Shown here: in pieces, positions 1 through 5,137 of the stretch
Layout: each line of letters begins with the position of its first letter
Numbering within the stretch: the first letter of the stretch is position 1
DNA from: Armatimonadota bacterium
GTDB taxonomy: Bacteria; Armatimonadota; SYMT01
NCBI GenBank assembly: GCA_020696885.1
Contig: JAJFMS010000346.1
Coordinates: 1 to 5,137 of the forward strand
Length of the DNA: 5,137 bases
Direction of reading: 5' to 3'
Translations under genes and position numbers: made by a program
Notes under the pieces: model-generated
Databases searched by the model: none
What the model saw: the letters and a program-made list of their open reading frames with translations, nothing else
What the model was told of the DNA's origin: nothing

Positions 1-1436
1 AGGCGCACTACGGCACCCCGCAGGATGTCGAATGGGCCGTGGCGGGCGGGCAGATCTCCATCGTACAGTCCCGCCCGGTTACGGCGGTGGGAAGCATGAC
101 GGCGGACTCCGCGGCGGACGCCGGCGGGCAGGTGGTGATCGTCCGCGGCCTCGCCGCCTCTCCCGGCCTGGCGGCGGGCCCGGCGCGCCTCCTCCAGTCG
201 CTGGCCGAGAGCGCCCGTCTCCAGCCGGGAGACGTGCTGGTAACGCGGAAGACCGAGCCGGACTGGGTGCCGCTGATGAAGAAGGCCTCCGCCATCGTGA
301 CGGACGAGGGCGGGATGACCGCTCACGCCGCCATCGTTTCCCGGGAGCTCGGGATCCCGTGCATCGTCGGGACGCAAGAGGCGACGCGCCGGATCCCGGA
401 CGGCGCCGAGGTAACGGTGGACGCCCGTGCGGGGGTGGTCTACCGCGGGCGGCGAGCCGAGCCGAGCGTTGCGGCGGCAGCACCTGCTCCAGCGGCGGAG
501 CGACCGGCGGCCCCGGTGACCGCGACCCGGCTGTACGTGAACCTCGCGCAGCCGGAGATGGCGGATCGGATCGCCGCGGAAGACGTGGACGGCGTCGGGC
601 TGCTGCGGATCGAGTTCATGGTCCAGGCCATCACCGGCAACACCCACCCTCGGAAGCTGATCCAGGAGGGCCGAGGCGCCGAGTTCAGGGACGGCCTGGC
701 GGACCACCTCGCGCGGTTTGCTCGCGCCTTTGCTCCCCGGCTGGTGGTGGCGCGCACCACCGACTTCCGCACCAACGAGTACCGGAACATGGGCGGCGGC
801 GCGGAGTTCGAGCCGGAAGAGGCGAACCCGATGATCGGATACCGCGGCGCTTACCGGTACCTGCGGGAGCCGGACCTCTTCCGATTGGAGCTCGAGGCGT
901 TCAAGCGCGTGCGGGACGAGGAGGGGCTAAAGAACCTGGTGCTGATGCTGCCGTTCGTCCGCACCCTTTCGGAACTGCGCGCCTGCCGGCGGCTGATGGA
1001 TGAGGTGGGGTTGACGGACGATCCGGGCTTCCCGCTCTGGGTGATGGCCGAGGTGCCGTCGATCCTCTACCGCCTGCCGGAGTACGTGGCGGAAGGGGTG
1101 ACGGGCGTCTCCATCGGCTCCAACGACCTGACCCAGCTCATGCTTGGCGTGGACCGCGACAGCGGTACCCTCTCCTCGCTGTTCGACGAGCGCGACCCTG
1201 CGGTGCTGGGCGCCATCCGGGACATCATCCGGAGCTGCCGCGAGAACGGCGTCACCTGCTCCATCTGTGGGCAGGCGCCTTCGGTCTACCCCGAGATCAC
1301 CGAGAAGTTGGTGGCGTGGGGAATCACCTCCATCTCCGTCAACCCGGACGTGCTCTCGAAGACACGCCGGATCATCGCGGCCGCCGAGCAGCGGCTGCTC
1401 CTGGAAGCGGCCCGCGGGAAGCCGGGAGCCGGTTAA
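1..1436 (+). CDS. ppsA: Phosphoenolpyruvate synthase, C-terminal part (5' end outside window)
   Basis: PEP synthase (pyruvate, water dikinase) converts pyruvate + ATP + H2O to PEP + AMP + Pi, the cytosolic entry step of gluconeogenesis from pyruvate. The frame is open from the left edge (first full codon at base 3), and 477 residues are visible. The fragment begins with the family stretch HYGTPQDVEWAVAGG...IVQSRPV, which ends the ATP-grasp domain. The swivelling phosphohistidine domain follows (about residues 40-135), with TDEGGMTAHAAIVSRELGIP; the catalytic His is residue 108 (codon 324-326). An Ala/Pro-rich linker (about 145-170) leads into the PEP-binding TIM barrel, with GVGLLRIEFM, TDFRTNEYRNMGGG, NPMIGYRGAYRYL, MAEVPS and SIGSNDLTQLMLGVDRDS. 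The catalytic Cys lies in SICGQAPS (residue 422, codon 1266-1268). All key residues of the visible half are present. About 310 N-terminal residues are missing by comparison with the roughly 790-residue E. coli enzyme, simply because the window starts here. It lies one base upstream of the phosphorylase gene, so the two are almost certainly cotranscribed. Confidence 0.96.
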   Translation, partial: AHYGTPQDVEWAVAGGQISIVQSRPVTAVGSMTADSAADAGGQVVIVRGLAASPGLAAGPARLLQSLAESARLQPGDVLVTRKTEPDWVPLMKKASAIVTDEGGMTAHAAIVSRELGIPCIVGTQEATRRIPDGAEVTVDARAGVVYRGRRAEPSVAAAAPAPAAERPAAPVTATRLYVNLAQPEMADRIAAEDVDGVGLLRIEFMVQAITGNTHPRKLIQEGRGAEFRDGLADHLARFARAFAPRLVVARTTDFRTNEYRNMGGGAEFEPEEANPMIGYRGAYRYLREPDLFRLELEAFKRVRDEEGLKNLVLMLPFVRTLSELRACRRLMDEVGLTDDPGFPLWVMAEVPSILYRLPEYVAEGVTGVSIGSNDLTQLMLGVDRDSGTLSSLFDERDPAVLGAIRDIIRSCRENGVTCSICGQAPSVYPEITEKLVAWGITSISVNPDVLSKTRRIIAAAEQRLLLEAARGKPGAG

Positions 1437-1437
1437 G

Positions 1438-2979
1438 ATGGCGCACGTTACGCACACGCTGCGGCTCCGGCGCTGGGGGATCGACACGCACCAGGAAGCG
1501 GTGATCTACCTGCGCCGCGACTGCCCGGTGTGCCGTTCCGAGGGGTTCGCGGCGCAGGCGCGCGTGCGGGTAACCACGGGAGACCGGTGTGTCATCGCCA
1601 CGCTGAACATCGTGAACGGGGAACTGCTCGCGCCGGGCGAAGCGGCACTCTCCGAGGCCGCATGGGAGCACCTGGACGCGCGCGGCGGCGATCCGGCCAC
1701 GATCTCCCACGCCCCTCCCGTGGACTCCATGAGCCACGTCCGGGCCAAGGTCTACGGTAAGACCCTCTCCGCGGAGGCGATGACTGCCATCGTGCGGGAC
1801 GTGGTGGACGGGCTCTACTCGGACATCCACCTCGCCGCCTTCATCACCGCCTGTGCCGATGACCGGCTCTCCCCGGCGGAGATCATCTCGTTGACCCGGG
1901 CCATGGTGGACGCGGGGGAGCGCCTTACCTGGCCCACCGCGCTAGTGTTGGACAAGCACTGCGTCGGCGGCCTTCCCGGCAACCGGACCAGCCCCCTGGT
2001 GGTCGCGATGGTCACCGCGTTGGGGCTGGTGATGCCGAAGACCTCCTCTCGCTCCATCACCTCGCCGGCCGGGACGGCGGATTCCATGGAGACGCTGGCG
2101 CCGGTGGACCTGGACCTCCAGCAGATGCGCCGCGTGGTGGAGCAGGAGGGCGGCTGCCTCGTCTGGGGCGGCGCGGTCCGGCTGAGCCCCGCGGACGACA
2201 TCCTGATCCGGGTGGAGCGTTCGCTGGACCTGGATAGCGAGGGACAGCTCATCGCATCGGTGCTATCCAAAAAGATCGCGGCGGGCTCCTCGCACGTCGT
2301 CATCGACATGCCGGTGGGACCCACCGCGAAGGTGCGTTCGCCGGCAGCCGCGGGCGCGCTATCGAGCTCCCTGCGGGAAGTAGGCAAGGCGCTGGGACTG
2401 GAGGTGAGGGTGTTGGCAACGGACGGCTCCCGTCCCGTGGGCCGGGGGATCGGTCCCGCGCTTGAGGCGTGGGACGTCCTCTCCGTGCTGCAGGGAGAGC
2501 CCAATGCGCCGGCGGACCTCCGCGCCCATGCGGTGCTTCTGGCCGGGCAGTTGGTGGAGATGTGCGGCCGGGCCGCGGAGGGAGAAGGCGCGGTGCTGGC
2601 CGACGCGGTGCTGGCGGACGGCCGCGCCTGGCGGAAATTCCAGGCGATCTGCGCGGCGCAGGGCGGGCTGCGCGAGCCGCCGCGAGCCGGCTTCACCCAG
2701 ACGGTGGAGGCTCCCTGCGCGGGGCGAATCACGGCGGTGGATAACCGGCTCCTGTCGCGCGTCGCCAAGCTGGCCGGCGCGCCGAAAGCGAAGGCGGCCG
2801 GGCTCCTGCTCCATACCAATGTGGGCTCCCACGTGGCCGCGGCGCAGCCGCTGTTTTCCATCCACGCGGAGACGCCGGGTGAGCTGGCCTACGCCCTTTC
2901 GTATGTCCAGACGCACCCCGGCATCTTCAGCATCGAGGGAGCGAAGGACACCGGTATTACTGGTACGTCCGGGGATTGA
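1438..2979 (+). CDS. AMP phosphorylase / type-2 thymidine phosphorylase family protein
   Basis: This nucleoside(-tide) phosphorylase of 513 residues splits a nucleotide or nucleoside with phosphate; in archaeal AMP phosphorylase AMP + Pi gives adenine + ribose 1,5-bisphosphate. The length and the extra N-terminal domain (about 1-90) match the long AMP phosphorylase-like group rather than the roughly 440-residue E. coli DeoA type. The central glycosyltransferase-type domain carries DKHCVGGLPGNRTSP (172-186), where classical thymidine phosphorylases have KHSTGGVGD, and then PKTSSRSITSPAGTAD (200-215). Further family motifs are GCLVWGGAVRLSPADD (239-254), SRPVGRGIGPALEAWDVL (331-348) and a C-terminal HVAAAQPLFSIHAETPGEL segment. 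A CPVC pair (29-32) lies in the N-terminal domain. The ATG at 1438 is chosen because the family's N-terminus starts there, GGGAG-like purines (GGGAG, 1424-1428) lie nine bases upstream, and it follows the ppsA stop by one base; the frame runs further upstream only inside ppsA. No frameshift is seen. Bacterial members are usually annotated as thymidine phosphorylase. Substrate preference cannot be read from the sequence, but the KHC...GNRT signature is the one shared with archaeal AMP phosphorylases. Confidence 0.92.
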   Translation: MAHVTHTLRLRRWGIDTHQEAVIYLRRDCPVCRSEGFAAQARVRVTTGDRCVIATLNIVNGELLAPGEAALSEAAWEHLDARGGDPATISHAPPVDSMSHVRAKVYGKTLSAEAMTAIVRDVVDGLYSDIHLAAFITACADDRLSPAEIISLTRAMVDAGERLTWPTALVLDKHCVGGLPGNRTSPLVVAMVTALGLVMPKTSSRSITSPAGTADSMETLAPVDLDLQQMRRVVEQEGGCLVWGGAVRLSPADDILIRVERSLDLDSEGQLIASVLSKKIAAGSSHVVIDMPVGPTAKVRSPAAAGALSSSLREVGKALGLEVRVLATDGSRPVGRGIGPALEAWDVLSVLQGEPNAPADLRAHAVLLAGQLVEMCGRAAEGEGAVLADAVLADGRAWRKFQAICAAQGGLREPPRAGFTQTVEAPCAGRITAVDNRLLSRVAKLAGAPKAKAAGLLLHTNVGSHVAAAQPLFSIHAETPGELAYALSYVQTHPGIFSIEGAKDTGITGTSGD

Positions 2980-2994
2980 GCCTGAAAGTCAGGC
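2950..2994. terminator. Two small hairpins at the convergent gene ends (weak terminator candidate)
   Basis: Two short inverted repeats flank the phosphorylase stop codon. The first, ACCGGT-ATT-ACTGGT (2950-2964), forms six pairs including one G-U in the plus-strand RNA. The second, GCCTGA-AAG-TCAGGC (2980-2994), is a perfect six-base stem with a three-base loop that fills the gap between the two stop codons and includes the cupin stop. Neither is followed by a T-run on either strand, so intrinsic termination would be inefficient. They could instead protect 3' ends or be chance structures in GC-rich DNA. Confidence 0.25.
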
Positions 2995-3393
2995 GCCCTC
3001 CGCTGTGGTTCGCTGCGCGGCACCGATCGTGAGCAGGAAGGCGGCGTCCCGGACGGCTTCCACCGCATGCGGCACAGCGGCGGGCAGCGTCAGGACCTCG
3101 CCCGGACCCAGGTAAAGGATCTCCTCTCCGGCCTGAAACCGGAGCTCACCGTCCACCACCTGCAGCGTAATCGGTCCCGGCGCCTGGTGCTCGCTCAGAC
3201 CTTCGCCGGTCCGCAGCGCCTGCAGCAGCACGCGCAGGCCGGGCATCTTCAGCAGCATCACGCCATCGCGGCCGTGTTCCAGATAGGTGGGCTCTTCGCG
3301 CAGCTCCCTTACCAGCGCCTCCAGCGGGAAGGTGTGCAGGCTCCCTTCATGCAGCCGCGTCTGCCGGCCGGCTCGTGTTCTCTCCAGTAGCAT
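2989..3393 (-). CDS. Small cupin-domain protein
   Basis: This is a 134-residue single-domain cupin, a small beta-barrel fold. The barrel covers about residues 46-125. Cupin motif 1 is visible as GEGLSEHQAPGPITLQVVDGELRF with one His (H69) and Q78 where a metal-ligand Glu is often found. Motif 2 is GPGEVLTLPAAVPHAVEA with H109. Only two of the four canonical metal ligands are therefore clear, so metal binding and catalysis are uncertain. The HxAPGP...QV.(D/E)G pattern with LP(A)xxPHxVEA is typical of a family of small bacterial cupins of unknown function. About 45 N-terminal residues before the barrel look helical (LEALVRELREEP). The ATG at 3393 is preceded by GGAAGGAAG with a six-base spacer, which supports this start. 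It lies 64 bases downstream of the STAS gene on the same strand, so the two are probably cotranscribed, and it converges on the phosphorylase with nine bases between stops. No substrate can be assigned. Confidence 0.85.
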   Translation of the reverse strand: MLLERTRAGRQTRLHEGSLHTFPLEALVRELREEPTYLEHGRDGVMLLKMPGLRVLLQALRTGEGLSEHQAPGPITLQVVDGELRFQAGEEILYLGPGEVLTLPAAVPHAVEAVRDAAFLLTIGAAQRTTAEGA

Positions 3394-3457
3394 CGGTTTC
3401 TTCCTTCCCGACTGCGGCGGCGCTTGCGCCCGTCGGTTCGGTCTGCAGACTCACAGA
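3394..3457 (-). other. STAS-cupin intergenic gap with two short inverted repeats
   Basis: This 64-base spacer separates the STAS stop from the cupin start. It contains the cupin ribosome binding site (GGAAGGAAG, minus strand, 3400-3408), a perfect ten-base palindrome GTCTGCAGAC (3441-3450) and the inverted repeat GGCGC-TT-GCGCC (3419-3430). The second could fold into a five-pair hairpin just upstream of the ribosome binding site. There is no T-run, so read-through from the STAS gene is the simplest reading. A minor internal promoter or processing site is possible but has no direct support. Confidence 0.3.
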
Positions 3458-4228
3458 CTACGGCGCCTCCGTCCGTTCGGGCACGGGCAGCTCCGCAATC
3501 AAGCGGGTGAGCGCGTCGATCCGCGCCCGTGCCCGCTCCGGCTCCCCTTCCCGGACAGCGTCGATGATCGGCTCCAGCACGCTCCGACAACCGAGGTCCC
3601 CGCGCCGGCCGCCCAGGGCGTGGAACAGCGGACAGTACTGGCAGCGCGAGTCCGCGGCCCCCGGCCGTTCCGCGAACAGCTCCTCCGAGAGGTCGCAGAG
3701 CGAGGTCATGGAGGTCACCAGCCGCAGCGCCTCTTCCGGGTGGGGCACCAGCGCTTCACCGATGGCCTGCCACCGCCGCAGGGTGTTCCGCCGCGCCGCT
3801 TCCCAGTCCTCGGGAGCCGGGGGACGCGGGCCGGCCCCCCGCAGCGCCAGCGCAGCCACGTCTTCCCCCGGAAAAACGGGCAGCAGCCGATCGAGCCCCA
3901 GTATCTGCAGCAGCCGCTCCGGAAACGGTCCTCCGGCCACGAGAGCGAGGCGAGTGCCGTCCTTTCGCAGACTCCGATAGGCGTCCAGCAGGGTCATCAC
4001 CCCGTCCACGTCGATGAAGTCGATCCCGGAGAGGTTGATCGTGACCACCGGATGGCGCATCGGTCCCAGCCGGTCGAGCTCTCGCTGCAGCACACCCGCG
4101 GTCGGCAGGGTCAACTGCCCCGTGCAGCGGACTACCGGCCCGTATTGGCCCGGCAGGCGATCGATCGTCAGTTGGTCCGCCGGCGCCCGCGGGTGCTTCT
4201 CGTGGTGCGCTCCGTGCTCGTGAGACAT
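3458..4228 (-). CDS. STAS-domain protein with His-rich N-terminus and four-cysteine C-terminal domain
   Basis: This 256-residue protein is not a known named gene. Residues 1-13 are His-rich (H3, H5, H8, H9, H12). Residues about 19-130 form a STAS domain, the fold of anti-sigma-factor antagonists: VVTINLSGIDFIDVDGVMTLLDAY (61-84) matches the SpoIIAA-type strand-loop-helix, and LLQILGLDRLLPVF (106-119) is the usual end. The loop reads DVDG (73-76) where SpoIIAA has DSSG, so the phospho-accepting Ser position is Val and the next residue is Asp. After a Pro-rich linker (132-140) comes a mostly helical domain (about 141-250) with C178, C196, C199 and C214, spaced C-x17-C-x2-C-x14-C, a plausible zinc or iron-sulfur site. 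No membrane segment or signal peptide is present, so it is probably cytosolic. The ATG at 4228 is chosen because GGAGGAG stands six bases upstream; a GTG at 4273 in frame has no such site. The cupin gene follows, and a BON gene is divergent. A role in partner switching or redox sensing is inference. Confidence 0.85.
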   Translation of the reverse strand: MSHEHGAHHEKHPRAPADQLTIDRLPGQYGPVVRCTGQLTLPTAGVLQRELDRLGPMRHPVVTINLSGIDFIDVDGVMTLLDAYRSLRKDGTRLALVAGGPFPERLLQILGLDRLLPVFPGEDVAALALRGAGPRPPAPEDWEAARRNTLRRWQAIGEALVPHPEEALRLVTSMTSLCDLSEELFAERPGAADSRCQYCPLFHALGGRRGDLGCRSVLEPIIDAVREGEPERARARIDALTRLIAELPVPERTEAP

Positions 4229-4425
4229 CTTCTGCTCCTCCGTCCCATCTGGCTTCAGGATACCCCGTTTCACGCCGGAGCGCTGCCCGGAGTGCTGCTG
4301 CCGGGAGGGGAGCGATGTCGCCGTTCTGCGGAAGCCGCTGCCGGAGCGATCGTGTCAGCGCGGCTCAGGGCGGGCATCCTGCACTCAACAGCTTGGGACG
4401 GCGCGGAGCCGGAAAGGAGCGAGAG
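4229..4425. promoter_or_regulatory. Divergent intergenic region between STAS and BON genes
   Basis: These 197 bases separate the divergent starts and must hold the promoter of the STAS-cupin unit and, unless transcription comes from elsewhere, that of the BON gene. Toward BON the best vegetative-type match is GTGTCA (4352-4357), 17 bases, then CATCCT (4375-4380): four and three of six consensus bases, which is weak. Toward STAS a TATCCT (minus strand, 4262-4257) resembles a -10 box but has no -35 partner. No sigma-54 -24/-12 pair and no FNR-type TTGAT-N4-ATCAA box was found by eye. A CCCGG...CCGGG inverted repeat (4286-4305) is present. The BON ribosome binding site AAAGGAG is at 4413-4419. 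No small gene is supported here. Confidence 0.45.
4235..4241 (-). promoter_or_regulatory. Ribosome binding site that decides the STAS start
   Basis: On the minus strand GGAGGAG lies six bases before the ATG at 4228, a near-perfect match to the 16S rRNA anti-Shine-Dalgarno sequence. The alternative upstream GTG (4273) has no purine-rich site at proper distance, so the 256-residue form is preferred over a 271-residue form. Confidence 0.75.
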
Positions 4426-5076
4426 ATGACGGATAAGCAGCTTCACGACGAGATCCTGGCGGAGCTTGAGCTCGAGCCCGAGATCCACCCGGAGCGCATC
4501 GGGGTTTCGGTGGTAGACGGAGTGGTGACCCTCACCGGGCCGGTGGAAACGTATAGCCAGAAGCTGGCGGTAGAGCGCGTGGTCAAGCGCATTTACAGCG
4601 CGCCGGCGGTGGTGGATCAATTGCAGGTGAACCTTCCGTCCCGGGACGAGGTGTCCGATCAAGAGCTGGCCCACGCGGCGGTCGACGCGATCGGCGGTCT
4701 CCCACAGGTTCCCCCGGACACCGTCCGGGTGATGGTGCGCGAAGGGCACCTGGTGTTGGAAGGAACGCTGGACTGGCCGCACCAGTGCGCAGCCGTGGAG
4801 GCCGCGGTTCGCCAGCTCCAGGGAGTGCGAGGCGTAACGAGTCACCTCCGCCTGACGCCGCCGGTGGCGGCGGACGCGGTGCAGGAGCTCGTCACGCTGG
4901 CGCTGCGCACCCAGAACCTGGTGGAAGGCGATGGCATTACCGTGGAGGCGATCGGCGGGATGGTGATCCTGCGGGGGAAAGTATCCTGCGCGCGCGTGCG
5001 CGACGAGGCGGAGCAGGCCGCCTGGATGGCCCCCGGCGTCATGGAAGTGGAGAACTGGGTGTCGGTAGCGAGCTGA
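4426..5076 (+). CDS. Protein with three tandem BON domains
   Basis: This 216-residue protein consists almost wholly of three BON domains (bacterial OsmY and nodulation fold), at about residues 4-71, 77-144 and 149-215. Each shows the pattern of a helix, a strand-turn-strand with VxDGxVTLxGxV-like text, a second helix and a closing hydrophobic strand: VSVVDGVVTLTGPV (27-40), VMVREGHLVLEGTL (102-115) and VEAIGGMVILRGKV (173-186), then APAVVDQLQVNL, LQGVRGVTSHLRL and APGVMEVENWVSV as closing segments. BON domains are thought to bind phospholipid or other surfaces, and OsmY-type proteins accumulate under osmotic or stationary-phase stress. Unlike OsmY, this one has no signal peptide (it starts MTDKQLHDEI), so it is probably cytosolic, possibly at the inner face of the membrane. 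The ATG at 4426 has AAAGGAG six bases upstream; the same frame stays open up to about 4315 but without family sequence. It is divergent from the STAS gene and followed by a strong hairpin. The exact role is unknown. Confidence 0.92.
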   Translation: MTDKQLHDEILAELELEPEIHPERIGVSVVDGVVTLTGPVETYSQKLAVERVVKRIYSAPAVVDQLQVNLPSRDEVSDQELAHAAVDAIGGLPQVPPDTVRVMVREGHLVLEGTLDWPHQCAAVEAAVRQLQGVRGVTSHLRLTPPVAADAVQELVTLALRTQNLVEGDGITVEAIGGMVILRGKVSCARVRDEAEQAAWMAPGVMEVENWVSVAS

Positions 5077-5098
5077 AACCCGCGCGCGGCGGAGGCGG

Positions 5099-5130
5099 GG
5101 GTTGCCGGGAGGAGCTCCTCCCGGCAACCC
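5099..5130. terminator. Perfect 32-base palindrome after the BON gene, likely terminator hairpin
   Basis: The arms at 5099-5114 (GGGTTGCCGGGAGGAG) and 5115-5130 are exact reverse complements with no spacer. In RNA this would fold into a stem of about 14 pairs with a four-base AGCU loop, 22 bases after the BON stop codon. That position and strength suit a transcription terminator working in both directions. A T-run cannot be judged because only seven bases (GCTCTCC) remain in the window. A protein-binding palindrome or a repeated extragenic element are alternatives. Confidence 0.7.
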
Positions 5131-5137
5131 GCTCTCC

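Noticed and set aside
32..1003. Plus-strand open frame (323 codons) overlapping ppsA in another frame
   Set aside because: The translation is an Arg/Gly/Pro-rich shadow, and the overlapping frame is an unmistakable PEP synthase.
1815..2861. Long minus-strand open frame (348 codons) opposite the phosphorylase gene
   Set aside because: It is fully antisense to a gene with clear family motifs, and its Ser/Arg/Pro-rich product resembles no family. High GC readily creates such open shadow frames.
2989..3393. Missing cupin metal ligands as evidence of a decayed cupin
   Set aside because: The one-His motif 1 (HxAPGP...QVxxG) is, as far as I recall, usual in this small cupin family, so it does not indicate degeneration.
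4229..4273. Fifteen-residue N-terminal extension of the STAS protein from a GTG at 4273
   Set aside because: There is no ribosome binding site before the GTG, whereas a strong GGAGGAG sits before the internal ATG at 4228.
4274..4348. Nine-base direct repeat GCCGGAGCG at 4274-4282 and 4340-4348 as a possible operator pair
   Set aside because: It is short and GC-only in a GC-rich region, with similar near-copies elsewhere, so chance is the better explanation.
3287..4429. Long plus-strand open frame (380 codons) opposite the STAS and cupin genes
   Set aside because: The product is low-complexity Arg/Gln/Pro-rich text with no recognisable domain, while the minus strand encodes STAS and cupin folds with proper ribosome binding sites.
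4270..5127. Minus-strand open frame (285 codons) opposite the BON gene
   Set aside because: It is His/Arg-rich without domain features, spans the terminator-like palindrome and lies opposite a clear triple-BON protein.

Overview
This is a compact, very GC-rich stretch of bacterial chromosome holding five protein genes, one of them cut by the left edge. Nothing in it identifies the genus. The high GC, the Ala/Arg/Pro-rich proteins and the many long shadow reading frames fit a high-GC free-living bacterium (for example a proteobacterium or a Gemmatimonadota/Acidobacteriota-type lineage). No mobile element, tRNA, rRNA or CRISPR array is visible.

Left block, plus strand (1-2979): the C-terminal 477 residues of a phosphoenolpyruvate synthase, then, after a single base, a 513-residue phosphorylase of the AMP phosphorylase / type-2 thymidine phosphorylase family. 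The spacing implies one transcript and coupled translation. PEP synthase releases AMP and Pi, and AMP and Pi are the substrates of AMP phosphorylase, so the pair may form a metabolic relay. This is an inference from the families, not something the sequence proves.

Middle block, minus strand (2989-4228): a STAS-domain protein with a His-rich N-terminus and a four-cysteine C-terminal domain, followed 64 bases later by a small single-domain cupin. The cupin runs convergently into the phosphorylase with only nine bases between the stop codons, where small hairpins sit.

Right block, plus strand (4426-5076): a 216-residue protein made of three BON domains with no signal peptide. It is divergent from the STAS gene across a 197-base intergenic region that probably holds both promoters. 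It is followed by a perfect 32-base palindrome (5099-5130), a likely terminator hairpin, seven bases before the window ends.

Together the genes look like part of a stress, energy-limitation or low-oxygen accessory island: gluconeogenic PEP synthesis, nucleotide salvage, a possible metal- or redox-sensing STAS regulator, a cupin and a BON protein. The STAS-plus-cysteine protein is the least familiar element and the best candidate for something undescribed.
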